This document shows positions 22,469 to 34,394 of a DNA stretch of 64,000 bases, piece by piece. The notes beneath the pieces were generated by a model. The model did no database searches, was not told where the DNA came from, and saw only the letters and a program-made list of their open reading frames with translations. Every line of letters begins with the position of its first letter. Position 1 is the stretch's first letter. The translations under genes and the position numbers were made by a program. The stretch is from Adiantum capillus-veneris (lineage: Eukaryota; Streptophyta; Polypodiopsida; Polypodiales; Pteridaceae): NCBI GenBank assembly GCA_014529385.2, contig CM043967.1, positions 134,861,182 through 134,925,181 of the forward strand, in the 5' to 3' direction.

Positions 22469-24657
22469 TGTGGTATTACTAAATGCTTTATTTTTTACCC
22501 TCCTTCTATATATTCCCCCCCCCCCCCCCTGAAGCACTCATGGGAGACTAGCTCATAACTTACTACTCATGGTCAGTGGGACTAGGTCCTTGCTTTAAAA
22601 AAACACTCTACTATAATTAAACACATTAATCTCTCATAAGGCGGCCTACGCATCTTGGGCTGAGATCTCCCCTTGCAAAGTTTTTGTGCATCACTTGAAG
22701 ATTCTTAAACAGGAGGGCGGCTTGCCTCTCTCGCCGATCACGCTCAGGATACGAAGCTCAAACCACTATTAAAAAGGTGAGGGCGCACCTTGCCCCTCAC
22801 TTAACTCTGGAGTAGGTATTTTTCTATTTTTCGCTACTGTCTGATCTTGCCAACATGGAGCTCGCAGCTCAAGTCACACAGGTACCTAACTTAGCTCAGG
22901 TTTTTCTAAAAGATGCAATACCTTGCATAGCACTATGTACTTCTTGCTTTGCCATCTTGCTAAACGCAGTAGGGAAAGATGTTTTAACATTGTGGTGGTT
23001 CTGCTTGACTAGTTGTTTTTGACAATCGCCTACTGTGGTTCTTAGATATTTTTTTAGTAGTAGCATGGCATATGGTTTCTACTACTTACCTAAGCTCTCA
23101 AAAGGTTTTGGCTGCGTTGTACTGTCTCCAGACAGTTTTCAGCATTATACTGGTTTTTTTAGAGGTTCTGCTTGACTGGTTTTTTTCGACAGTCGTCTAC
23201 TATGGTTCTTAGATATATGTTTTAGTAGCATGGCATATGGTTGCTACTGCTTACCTAAGCTCTCAAATGCTTTGGCAGCGTTGAACTGTCTGTAGACAGT
23301 TTATCGGCATTATACTGGTTTTTTAGGGGTAGTCTTATTCTTAGTCTTGAATGATGCGCCTGATATTTTCGCTTACTATGGGGACTTATATAAAAAAATG
23401 GACTTCTGTTACGGTCCGAGCCCTGAGCTCTGTATGGTTGGGTTTTTTGCCTCTCTATACTCATTCTTCTGATGGTAAGTATATGGCAATTTTTTTGCTT
23501 TTTTGGGGCCTTTCTCAAGCCGTGGCAGGTTATCTCAAGTTACTGGCCTAACTGGTCTTTCGACGTTAAAACTGGTCTTTTTTGGTTAAAAAATTAAAAG
23601 CTAATCTTAGCTTTGTATCTTTCAAATCATGGGGTACCTTGTACGGATTCACAATATGAGGAAGGATGACCTCTTGCTTGGCATAACCCTCGGTTTTTTT
23701 AGGGGAACTGCCAATCTTTGACTATTCTGCTCTTTCTGAAGGTAAGTATATGGTTTTTTTGGGCTTGGCATGTGGAAAGGAACCAAAAAATGACTCTACA
23801 CTTGAAAGTATCTTGGCTAAAATACGGTTGAATACTGCCGAACTGTATGGAATGCTAAGGGCTTAATGAGAAACTTGAAGTTTTGAAGGTAAGTATATGG
23901 GGATTACTCTCAGCTTTGGCGTAAAAAATTGGCCTTTGGCTCATGACATAAAGCTCCACTTGAATAGGTTTTCTTTGATACTCTCTTTTGATTGGTAAAG
24001 TGAATGGTTGCTACTGTTAGTTTAAGCATAGCTACTGAGCTATGGAGAAATCTTGGGAGGTTGAAGGTAACTATATGGTTGGTACTCTCAAACTTGGCAT
24101 AAAATACCGAGTTATGGCTCGAGAAATGAGGTCTCACTTGGTAAAAATGGAGTTTTACGATACTCTATTGATTAGTAAGTATATGGATGCTACTATGGGC
24201 TCAAGCATAGCTACCAAGCTATGGCTTAACAAGTAAACCTCACTATTCTTTAACAAAATCTAATAACCTAGCTTGTCTAAAGTAATTAAATTATGTAAGA
24301 TGGACATGGATAACAACTGATATAGTCCATTGATACCTGTAAAACACATCCAAGGCTAACTGAATTGTTGTCTTGTTTGGATGGATGCAGGTAAGGACTC
24401 TATCTTATCTTGGAAGGCTTTATTTTCTTTGGCAAGCAACATTACTATGATGAAATACCCACTGAGGAATGGGGAAGTTTTTTTACTACCAACCCTACTG
24501 AAAGAGGACCTCTTTCTTACAATCGTTGTACCTAAATAATTCTGATACTGAGTTATTTTTGTACATATCAATTCATTGTTCCTTGGCCAGCTATCTTTTG
24601 AATGTAAAAATTCAATTATGTCTTATTAGTTAAGATCTAAACAGCTACACACACACA
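22408..24657 (+). repeat. Downstream terminal repeat region of PLE1 (~2.25 kb)
   Basis: Begins with GGTGCCTGGGTTAGGG, an (AC)n run (about 22433-22467) and a C-tract near 22517. Then diverged tandem modules: one pair near 23000-23330 sharing TTCTGCTTGACT, GCATGGCATATGGT and TACCTAAGCTCTCAAA (period ~165), another near 23884-24235 sharing GGTAA(G/C)TATATGG and ACTCTC (period ~178). GTAAGTATATGG or a one-base variant starts at 23475, 23742, 23889, 24067 and 24175. The end (24513-24657) repeats 18428-18570. No protein-coding frame is recognised. Confidence 0.65.
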
Positions 24658-25022
24658 TCTTGATAAAGGAGAATTTGAAATGTTGTAGGAACATCCAATG
24701 AAATCTCAAAGATCTATCTGATGGTAGAGAGAGAGAGAGAGAGAGAGAGACAGAGGTAGACCAATTGTAGCCATCTATATTTTTCTTTTCAATAAAAATG
24801 AGAAAAAGGAGTTCGCTTCTCCTTTTTAATTGTCCACCTGGGATAGTCACTTCAACTAGAGGGTTTTGGGGGGGAGGGGGGGGGATGAGGGGAGCATAGA
24901 AAGTTTGAATGTCATAGTTATTGTATTGGAACAACAGCAAGATGCCTCTCTGTGACAAATGTGACAAACTCAAGACATTTGTGACAAATCTTTCCTTCAA
25001 GAATATATATGTGTTATATATA
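24658..25022. other. Spacer between PLE1 and the gag-only LTR element; no gene
   Basis: Contains an AG run at about 24728-24749 and a G-rich tract near 24868-24885. No reading frame resembles a known protein, and it does not continue gypsy B coding sequence. Confidence 0.6.
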
Positions 25023-25023
25023 T

Positions 25024-27566
25024 TGAGGCAGTCCGGGGCGGGCAACAAGAGAGGCAGGCGACCTCTAAACACCAATCAAGGCTCCCGTGCTGCTCAATTG
25101 GGGTTGGGGCAACCACAAGCATAACACAACAACCAACCCACAGCCAAACCCAAACAAGATAGGGGCACCACCTAGTTATAGAGCGAACTAGGACACAAAA
25201 GAGGAGAATCCCTTAGCAATACAAGCAAGAAGGAAGGGTACACTATCACTAATTTAAATGCTAAAAATACACACACAAAACACACAAGAAAGAGAGAGAT
25301 CTTTGTGCAAGAATTTAGCCTCAATTTTAATGATTGACGTGGGTGTATGAACAGCTTGGAGGACAATCAAGAGACACGAATAAGTTTGATCATGTTGCAA
25401 ACTACACATTATCTTAGGGTTATGGGAGACCTCTCACCATACAACCCTATTATAAGAGCTCTTGAGTCACATACAAGCAGATACTACAAAAGAATCTCAA
25501 AATGAAAACGTGTCACCTTAAACCAAATGAGATGAGGTTGCCAAGCGTAAATTGGAGAGAATCAAGAGAGTTTTGACCCGCGATTTGCACCCAACTTATT
25601 GATTAAATTGATGCACAAGAGTAGGTACATCTTTGATTGGAAGTTATGAATCACTCACTCCCTTGCAATGTTACAACTAGCTCAAAGAAGCTTTCCTATA
25701 CACCACATGTAATGGTGCATAGAGAGCTCACTCTCACTCCCTAAAACTAAGATGGTGAATGGCACGTTCAAAGTAGTCAGCAATAGTGTAGGGATCCTTC
25801 CATTTACAAAGGGAGAAGGGCTCTATTTATAGGTGAGGAGAGCCCTAATTAAGATTATACCTAATCAACATTTTCATAGAAAATCATGTTTATGAAATTT
25901 TTGATATGTTCTTATGAGAGTGGGGCTCTCTTGTCTCTTGAGTCACATGGATGTGGGCTCAAGAGGAGAGAATTATTGAGGTGAAATAGAGAAGATTCTA
26001 GAGAGGTGAGTGATTTTTTGTGTGAGGTTGCCTACTCCACGGTGGAGTAGAGTGGGTGCAATTTACAAAAAAAAGGGTTAGCAGTTAGTGTTAGTAGTTT
26101 GAAGTTAGTAGGATGGGGTAAAATTACATGGCATATGCACTCAAGGTGCATTATATAATTTATACAATGATAAAAATTAAAAGAAGGATGAGAATATACA
26201 CAATTTGGTGGAAACCACAAGATGTAAATGAAATTTTCCACCTTCTCCTCCAGTGAATGAAGCGGTTGTAGAACTTTGTCGGTGCAGTTCTTGTGACCAT
26301 GGGAAAGTTGAATTATCCATGATCAAACTCCTCCTTTTGCAGGGCTTGAGCTTGGTTATTTGCTGATTTTTCTCTTTTTATGAAAGGATGAAGAGGTTAT
26401 GGTAATATGAATTTGATTCTAGAGAGAGAAATTAAGCTATATGTGTGTAGAGATGATAATCTTTTGAGCTATGGAGTAAGGAGAGATGGAAATGGTGAAG
26501 AAGATGAAGTAAGCCATGAAAGTTGCAGGTTTGAGTGAGGGATGGAGAGGAATGAGTGTATGTGTGTGGAAGTGAGAAAGGAGGTGAGAAAAGACTATGG
26601 GTTACTTTGTGAGAAAAGTGGACAGACTGGGGTCCACTCAAAAAATCATAGCTCACCGGTGGTTGCTCCAAAAATCACCAAACGTTTTGAGGTGATTATT
26701 CAACTTTTGTTCCATATTTTCTCTTTTGACCACCGCTCCAAATTCGGAGTGGAGATGGGTGCCAAAAATCTCACCAAAAAGCCTGTTTTTTATGCCTGCA
26801 AAAGTCTTTTAGTGGCCCCCTCCTTTGTTGAATTTGTACAATGCATCCAAGGGTGAGCCCCTCCTTTGTCATATCATAATACAAAGCATCCAAGTTGCTT
26901 TTTACAAATGCATGGAGGAGCATTATTGGTGAATAAAGAAATATATACATGGTGGGACTAGTGTATGGACTATTCATGGATTTTAGCTCAATGAGCACAT
27001 GGTGTTAGAATAATGAATAAAAATAATAAAAAAATATGGAGAAATTATGGATATGGAAAGATATTGGAATCATATGATATGGTCCCTCTTTGTATTATTT
27101 TGGGTGGAAGAGAAAAAGGTAAATTTTTGTTTTCACGAGGATGAGGGTGAAAATGTAGGGGTGATTTGTATAAAAGAAAACTATGAGGTTAGAGTATGTA
27201 AACATTGGCAAATATATACTTATGGTGTAAGAGGATGAAAGAAGGCATACACAGGTTTAGTAAAACACACACCTAAGTATAAATATTTAAATAAAATATC
27301 AAAATAATTATAAAAAATCCTATAATTAGGCCATATATACAATGCAATATTTACACACAAAAAGGCCATAATATATTTTATTTTTTTGGCTCAACTAGCC
27401 CAAATTACTAGCTAGCTGAGGATTTTAAGGAGATATGGGAAAAATTCCCTGACTCACACATGCCTATGTACAGTGAAATGGTAGGGATACCCACAGTGTT
27501 TGGGTGATTTTGGTAAGGTGAGGTAGCTTATTATAGCAATTATGGAGAGCCGAAAAACGGCTATCA
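25024..27566 (-). repeat. 3' LTR of the gag-only element (2543 bp)
   Basis: Matches 29965-33987, apart from a ~30 bp loss near 25443, a ~43 bp loss near 27119 and the extra duplication in the other LTR. Contains GGGGCACCACCTAG near 25162 and a canonical TATA box on the minus strand at 25821-25833. Confidence 0.85.
25821..25833 (-). promoter_or_regulatory. LTR TATA box
   Basis: CCTATAAATAGAG on the minus strand, a near-perfect plant TATA box, repeated at the equivalent place in every LTR relative in the window except one. Confidence 0.6.
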
Positions 27567-28133
27567 TTAGCCCCCCCCCTTAGATAATGGTACATTCATG
27601 TACCATTTATCCGAGCATGCAACATGTAGATTGTGTAACGTATGTATTTGTCTGCTCTCATCTTTGAAGAACCTTTTTTGTATGATTAAAAAACCTTGTG
27701 TGATATGAAAGGTTCTCAGAGTCAATAGCAGGATGTAATGAAGTGACTGAGTAAACCTTCTCCATTGAGAAAGTTTCCATAAGCACCCCCCAGGATCAAA
27801 GATCTTGAAATATCTTTCCCAAAGAGAGATGTATGGTATGGAATTAGTTACTGATTTCGGTTGAAGAAACTTGTAGATTTTATTGTTGTCCATCATTGCA
27901 TCTATCACTATGAATGTGATATAAAATATTGGTTGCTCTTGCTCCTGTGTAAAGTTGATGTATCTGCTACGATCTTCAAGAGCTTGTATGAGCAAATTCC
28001 TGCGCTGTAGATTATAAAATTCATTCAACCTGGGTAGGCTCATCAAGTCAAAAATTCTATGGCCTTCATGATTTAGGAAAGCTTGATCCATGCTTCCAGC
28101 TGCTATTGGAAGGTATTGCAAATAGTTTACCAC
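27567..28133 (-). pseudogene. Unknown ORF (188 codons) between gag and 3' LTR
   Basis: A minus-strand frame containing FDLMSLPRLNEFYNLQRRNL and SLWERYFKIFDPGGCLWK, ending within the polypurine stretch next to the LTR. No family is recognised. It lies where pol would be in an autonomous element but shows no RT or integrase motif. It may be captured sequence or eroded coding DNA; lack of a family match makes real coding function doubtful. Confidence 0.3.
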
Positions 28134-28199
28134 ATAAGTAGAAAATAGACGGAGGTTTCTATTGCTTCCAACACATTGGAAGAGAATAGATTTTGGTAC

Positions 28200-29831
28200 T
28201 TATTGATGAAATATCCACATGTAGCAATCAACAAGTTTTTCATCTATGATGAAGACAAGAAGCATCACAATGTGCGACCTCCATAAACCAAAGAACCAAA
28301 TGAAGAAGGTTTGGAAACATCCGTTCATCACCAAGTATTCATGTCCTCTTCCACTTAAGAAGGTATGGTGCCCCCGATAAAAGGTATATGTGAAGAAAGG
28401 AGAAGTTGACTTTGAAGAGGTGAAACCCAATATGAAGATGATTGGGGCTTCAAATGTTTGGATTTTCTTGCTAAGAGATTGTCCCATGAATGAAGAGCCA
28501 CCCACTAAAACACCATTGGAGAGAATGATACCCTTCTGATAGTTTTCTTTTATGATTTTATTTTTTACTACTCTCTCATGTTCTTCATCCCCTCCTAAGC
28601 CCCCCGTTTGGCAAGGTTGTAACTCCTCACATTGTACCACCTCAAAGGTTGATGTATTACTGTTTGATTTTGTGAAAACTTTGGCTTCTTGCATGATAGA
28701 TTCCTCCATGCTTAATATACATGGGTCATACCAATGCTTTTCAACATCCTCAAACACTTCTTGAAGATTATCCTCACATGGATTCAACTCACACTCTTCT
28801 ACTTTGTTTTGGAATTGGCATTCCATGTACACAATCATCTCTTTATGATCAATGTGGTCCATGATCTCCCCACCTATGATTTCATCATCTTCTTCACTCT
28901 CCTCTTTTAGACAAGATACACTCTCAGAACATTCCATAAGATCAAGGTTACCTTCAAGGTCTTCATTCTCCATAGAGTCATGTTGCACAAAAGCTTCGTC
29001 TGCTCGGACTAGAAATTGATCCTCCTCCAAAAGGTTAGATGTATCCATTATTGAATCATCAATGCCATTTGAGATATCTTGTGTCGATTTTTGCATGCTT
29101 GTGATAAAGGTAGAAGAAAGAGATTCCACATTTGAATCTTGGCCACACACTTTAGCACTTGAATAATCAGTTGGCATGTAAGTAACTTCTTCAACATTTG
29201 TCGGAGTAGAAGGAGACAAGTATGGCAAAGGAGATGACTCCTTGATAGAAACACTTTCATGATGGTTGGTTCTTCCAGCATGATGGAAACCATTTTTGAT
29301 GTAGAAGTACTTGTGAAACTTCCTTTGGGCAATAGTGACCGCTTCTTCAAAGGTAGAGGGTCCACTACAAGTAACCTTAGTCTTTAGGAAAGGAGACAAA
29401 CCCGAAATAAATTTCTCTATTTTTACATAATCTGGAAATGTAGAACTAAATCCACATCCTTCCCATTGACAAGAAAAAATATCCTCATAAGCATAGTAGT
29501 CTTAACCATGTTGTTGAAGTCTCCCTAATGAAGCCAATGCTTTCTCCGTTGTTGGAACTTTAGAGAATCTGGTCTTCAAAGCTTTGGAAATTTGGGTATA
29601 TCCATCTTCAATCTGAGAAGACATACTCCAAAACCATTTCTCAGCATTGCCTCTAAGGCATAGCAACAGAAAATCTCCTTTTTCAATGTCATCCCTTTTA
29701 CCAAGGATATGGCAAACCATTCTAAAATCAGCAAGAAAATCATCAACATCTTCTTCTAAATTTCCAAAGAAGATTGGGATATTCTCAAAGGTATAGCGTG
29801 CCATAGTCGTTTCAATGCTAGAACCACACAA
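28200..29831 (-). pseudogene. Retrotransposon gag-like protein, one in-frame stop
   Basis: Starts at 29831. YTFENIPIFFGNLEEDVDDF, FLLLCLRGNAEKWFWSM and ISKALKTRFSKV match the Ty3-type gag domain pattern (F.G, L.G.A..W). A TAA at 29502-29504 (QQHG*DYYAYED) interrupts the frame, which then continues unchanged: ISGLSPFLKTKVTCSGPSTF and EEAVTIAQRKFHKYFY complete the domain. Residues from about 200 onward are acidic (for example ESEEDDEIIGGEIMDH) and have no zinc knuckle, protease or RT. Gag assembles the particle that packages retroelement RNA. The stop may be a mutation or a readthrough site; only one copy is available. Confidence 0.65.
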
Positions 29832-29944
29832 AGATTAGGTTCAAACAAATATTTGCTCTCATAAGATCAACTAACTACAATACAAAAATACAAAGATTAG
29901 TTCAAGCATTCATGCAATACAACAACAATAAGCACAAAGTCATC

Positions 29945-29964
29945 CTCAGTGGGGGCACCAAAAT
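29945..29964 (-). promoter_or_regulatory. Candidate primer binding site next to the 5' LTR
   Basis: Directly inside the 5' LTR the minus strand reads TTTTGGTGCCCCCACTGAG. TGGTGCC would pair with a tRNA ending GGCACCA. The same block sits beside each TGAGG border in the array at 60270 and 62816, so it is conserved, but the tRNA was not identified and the spacing is slightly unusual. Confidence 0.35.
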
Positions 29965-30786
29965 TGAGGCGACCGGGGCGGGCAACAAGAGAGGCGACCT
30001 CTAAACACCCATCAAGGCTCCCGTGCTGCTCAATTGGGGCTGGGTCAACCACAAGCATAACACAACAACCAACCCACAGCCAAACCCAAACAAGATAGGG
30101 GCACCACCTAGTTAGAGAGCGAACTAGGACGCAAAAGAGGAGAATCCCTTAGAAATACATGCAAGAAGGAAGGGTACACTATCACTAATTTAAATGCTAC
30201 AAATACACACACCAAACACACAAGAAAGAGAGAGATCTTTGTGCAAGAATTTAGCTTCAATTTTAATGATTGACGTGGGTGTATGAACAGCTTGAAGGAG
30301 AGTCAAGAGACACGAATAAGTTTGATGATGTTGCAAACTACGCATTATCTTAGGGTTATAGGAGACCTCTCACCATACAACCCTCTTGTAATGTTTTCCC
30401 AAGCAACAAAAACAAACACAAGAGCTCTTGAGTAACATACAAGCAGATACTACAAAAGAATCTCAAAATGAAAACGCGTCACCTTAAACCAAACGAGATG
30501 AGGTTTCCAAGCGTAAATTGGAGAGACTCAGGAGAGTTTTGACCCGCGATTTGCACCCAACTTATTGATTAAATTGATGCACAAGAGTAGGTACAGCTTT
30601 GATTGGAAGTTATGAATCACTCACTCCCTTGCAATGTTACAACTAGCTCAAAGAAGCTTTCCTATACACCACATGTAATGGTGCATAGAGAGCTCACTCT
30701 CACTCCCTAAAACTAAGATGGTGAATGGCACGTTCAAAGTAGTCAGCAATAGTGTAGGGATCCTTTCATTTACAAAGGGAGAAGGG

Positions 30787-30799
30787 CTCTATTTATAGG
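30787..30799 (-). promoter_or_regulatory. LTR TATA box, duplication unit 1
   Basis: CCTATAAATAGAG on the minus strand in the first duplicated unit of the 5' LTR. Confidence 0.55.
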
Positions 30800-32198
30800 T
30801 GAGAAGAGCCCTAATTAGGATTATACCTAATCAACATTTTCATAGAAAATCATGTTTATGAAATTTTTGATATGTTCTTATGAGAGTGGGGCTCTCTTGT
30901 CTCTTGAGTCACATGGATGTGGGCTCAAGAGGAGAGAATTATTGAGGTGAAATAGAGAAGATTTTAGAGAGGTGAGTGATTTTTTGTGTGAGATTGCTTA
31001 CTCCACGGTGGAGTAGAGTGAGTGCAATTTACAAAAAAGGGTTAGCAGTTAGTGTTAGTAGTTTGAAGTTAGTAGGATGGGGTAAAACTACATGGCATAT
31101 GCACTCAAGGTGCATTATATAATTTATACAATGATAAAAAGTAAAAGAAGGATGAGAATATACACAATTTCGTGGAAACCACAAGATGTAAATGAAATTT
31201 TCCACCTTCTCCTCCAATGCATGAAGCGGTTGTAAAACTTTGTCGGTACAGTTCTTGTGACCTTGAAGAACTTGAATTCTCCATGATCAAACTCATCCTT
31301 TTGAAGGGCTTGAGCTTGGCTATTTGCTTATTTTTCTCTTTTTATGAAAGGATGAAGAGGTTATGGTAATATGAATTTGATTCTAGAGAGAGAAATTAAG
31401 CTATATGTGTGTAGAGATGATAATCTTTTGAGCTATGGAGTAAGGAGAGATGGAAATGGTGAAGAAGATGAAGTAAGCCATGAAAGTTGCAGGTTTAAGT
31501 GAGGGATGGAGAGGAATGAGTGTATGTGTGTGGAAGTGAGAAAGGAGGTGAGAGAAGACTATGGGTTACTTTGTGAGAAAAGTGGGCAGACTGGGGTCCA
31601 CTCCAAAAATCATAGCTCACCGGTGGTTGCTCCAAAAATCACCAAAAGTTTTGAGGTGATTATTCAACTTTTGTTCCATATTTTCTCTTTTGACCACCGC
31701 TCCAAATTCGGAGTGGAGATGGGTGCCAAAAATCTCACCAAAAAGCCTGTTTTTTTATTCCTGTTTTTTATGGGAGACCTCTCACCATACAACCCTATTA
31801 TAATGTTTTCCCAAGCAACAAAAACAAACACAAGAGCTCTTGAGTCACATACAAGCAGATACTACAAAAGAATCTCAAAATGAAAACGTGTCACCTTAAA
31901 CCAAACGAGATGAGGTTGCCAAGCGTAAATTGGAGAGAATCAAGAGAGTTTTGACCCGCGATTTGCACCCAACTTATTGATTAAATTGATGCACAAGAGT
32001 AGGTACATCTTTGATTGGAAGTTATGAATCACTCACTCCCTTGCAATGTTACAACTAGCTCAAAGAAGCTTTCCTATACACCACATGTAATGGTGCATAG
32101 AGAGCTCACTCTCACTCCCTAAAACTAAGATGGTGAATGGCACGTTCAAAGTAGTCAGCAATAGTGTAGGGATCCTTCCATTTACAAAGGGAGAAGGG

Positions 32199-32211
32199 CT
32201 CTATTTATAGG
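32199..32211 (-). promoter_or_regulatory. LTR TATA box, duplication unit 2
   Basis: CCTATAAATAGAG on the minus strand in the second unit, 1412 bp from the first, so this LTR carries two promoter copies in tandem. Confidence 0.55.
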
Positions 32212-33987
32212 TGAGGAGAGCCCTAATTAAGATTATACCTAATCAACATTTTCATAGAAAATCATGTTTATGAAATTTTTGATATGTTCTTATGAGAGTG
32301 GGGCTCTCTTGTCTCTTGAGTCACATGGATGTGGGCTCAAGAGGAGAGAATTATTGAGGTGAAATAGAGAAGATTCTAGAGAGGTGAGTGATTTTTTGTG
32401 TGAGGTTGCCTACTCCACGGTGGAGTAGAGTGGGTGCAATTTACAAAAAAAAGGGTTAGCAGTTAGTGTTAGTAGTTTGAAGTTAGTAGGATGGGGTAAA
32501 ATTACATGGCATATGCACTCAAGGTGCATTATATAATTTATACAATGATAAAAATTAAAAGAAGGATGAGAATATACACAATTTGGTGGAAACCACAAGA
32601 TGTAAATGAAATTTTCCACCTTCTCCTCCAGTGAATGAAGCGGTTGTAGAACTTTGTCGGTGCAGTTCTTGTGACCATGGGAAAGTTGAATTATCCATGA
32701 TCAAACTCCTCCTTTTGCAGGGCTTGAGCTTGGTTATTTGCTGATTTTTCTCTTTTTATGAAAGGATGAAGAGGTTATGGTAATATGAATTTGATTCTAG
32801 AGAGAGAAATTAAGCTATATGTGTGTAGAGATGATAATCTTTTGAGCTATGGAGTAAGGAGAGATGGAAATGTTGAAGAAGATGAAGTAAGCCATGAAAG
32901 TTGCAGGTTTGAGTGAGGGATGGAGAGGAATGAGTGTATGTGTGTGGAAGTGAGAAAGGAGGTGAGAAAAGACTATGGGTTACTTTGTGAGAAAAGTGGA
33001 CAGACTGGGGTCCACTCAAAAAATCATAGCTCACCGGTGGTTGCTCCAAAAATCACCAAACGTTTTGAGGTGATTATTCAACTTTTGTTCCATATTTTCT
33101 CTTTTGACCACCACTCCAAATTCGGAGTGGAGATGGATGCCAAAAATCTCACCAAAAAGCCTGTTTTTTATGCCTGCAAAAGTCTTTTAGTGGCCCCCTC
33201 CTTTGTTGAATTTGTACAATGCATCCAAGAGTGAGCCCCTCCTTTGTCATATCATAATACAAAGCATCCATGTTGCCCTTCACACATGCATGGAGGAGGA
33301 TTATTGGTGACTAAAGCAATATATACATGGTGGGACTAGTGTATGGACTATTCATGGATTTTAGCTCAATGAGCACATGGTGTTAGAATAATGAATAAAA
33401 ATAATAAAAAAATATGGAGAAATTATGGATATGGAAAGATATTGGAATCATATGATATGGTCCCTCTTTGTATTATTTTGGGTGAAAGAGGAAAAGGTAT
33501 GCAAGTAAATAATATAATGAACGTGACTAAGAGAGTAGAAATCAATTTTGTTTTCACGAGGATGAGGGTGAAAATGTAGGGGTGATTTGTATAAAAGAAA
33601 AATATGAGGTTAGAGTATGTACACATTGGCAAATATATACTTATGGTGTAAGAGGATGAAAGAAAGCATACACAGGTTTAGTAAAACACACACCTAAGTA
33701 TAAATATTTAAATAAAATATCAAAATAATTATAAAAAATCATATATTTAGGCCATATATACAATGCAATATTTACACACAAATAGGCCATAATATTTTAT
33801 TTTTTTTTTACTCAGCTAGCCCAAATTACTAGCTAGCTGAGGATTTTAAGGAGATATGGGAAAAATTCCCTGACTTACACACGCCTATGTACAGTGAAAT
33901 GGTAGGGATACCCACAATGTTTGGGTGATTTTGGTAGGGTGAGGTAGCTTACTATAGCAATTACGGAGAGCTGAAAAACGGCTATCA

Positions 33988-34057
<70 letters not shown>

Positions 34058-34347
34058 TTGTGTGTGTGTGTGTGTACTATGTGTACATATAGATATATAT
34101 ATATGTATACATACATCCATACATACATACAAGGATAGAAGCAAGTAAGAGAGTGGAGCAGAGATATTGAATCCAATTGCGTTCCTATCAATGAAACCAA
34201 TTCTAGAACTCACTCCATTTATAAAAAAAAGTTTTAGTATTACATTGAATTCTCTTAGATTTCATCTCTTCACACCATGCTAACTTATCTAATCTCTATA
34301 ATCAAGCTTGGTAGCATTGTTAGATCAAGGTAGACCAAATGAAGGAA
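33988..34347. repeat. (TA)n(TG)n microsatellite and unannotated spacer
   Basis: TA units at 33988-34008 pass into TG units to about 34054, then a second short TG run to about 34076 and TA/TACA repeats to about 34130. 34131-34347 is unique sequence with no recognisable gene. The TA run is the probable insertion site of the gag-only element. Confidence 0.85.
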
Positions 34348-34349
34348 TC

Positions 34350-34394
<45 letters not shown>

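Larger units (their letters stand above)
18428..24657 (+). mobile_element. Penelope-like retroelement copy 1 (PLE1)
   Basis: Plus-strand element: a short upstream copy of the terminal repeat (18428-18570), a short ORF, an RG-tailed ORF1, a reverse transcriptase frame, a conserved hairpin over the RT stop, then a ~2.25 kb flank ending with the same sequence (24513-24657). LTR-like repeats of which the upstream copy is 5' truncated, plus the RT type, fit Penelope-like elements. No GIY-YIG endonuclease motif was seen. The 5' side abuts gypsy B pol; no target duplication was recognised. Confidence 0.65.
25024..33987 (-). mobile_element. Large gag-only LTR retrotransposon (LARD-like), minus strand
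   Basis: The LTRs begin TGATAGCCGTTTTTC (minus strand) at 27566 and 33987 and end ...CCTCA at 25024 and 29965. Between them lie a gag-like frame and a downstream frame of unknown type but no RT, integrase or protease. A purine-rich AGGGGGGGGCTAA directly precedes the 3' LTR on the minus strand (27567-27579), fitting a polypurine tract. Flanks are both TA repeats, so a target duplication (probably ATATA) is ambiguous by one base. It probably depends on an autonomous partner. Total ~9.0 kb. Confidence 0.75.
29965..33987 (-). repeat. 5' LTR of the gag-only element with 1.4 kb internal tandem duplication
   Basis: 4023 bp versus 2543 bp for the partner LTR. The segment starting GGAGACCTCTCACC occurs at 30361 and again at 31773 (period 1412 bp). 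The copies meet at TTTTTATTCCTGTTTTTTATG near 31756-31772, where CTGTTTTTTATG echoes the same string at about 33161. The second unit, not the first, matches the 3' LTR more closely (for example GGTGCAGTTCTTGTGACCAT), so the first unit is the extra one. Confidence 0.8.

Noticed and set aside
22408-24657. Hammerhead ribozyme in the Penelope-like terminal repeats
   Set aside because: Such ribozymes are known in some Penelope-like elements, but by eye I found no CTGANGA core with a matching GAAA and helices on the element strand. A covariance-model search would settle it.
26432-26856. Repeated ORFs (79-125 codons) in the LTRs at 26432-26856, 31506-31883 and 32810-33234
   Set aside because: Their recurrence comes from duplication of the LTR itself, not from selection on a protein; they are open on both strands and match nothing.
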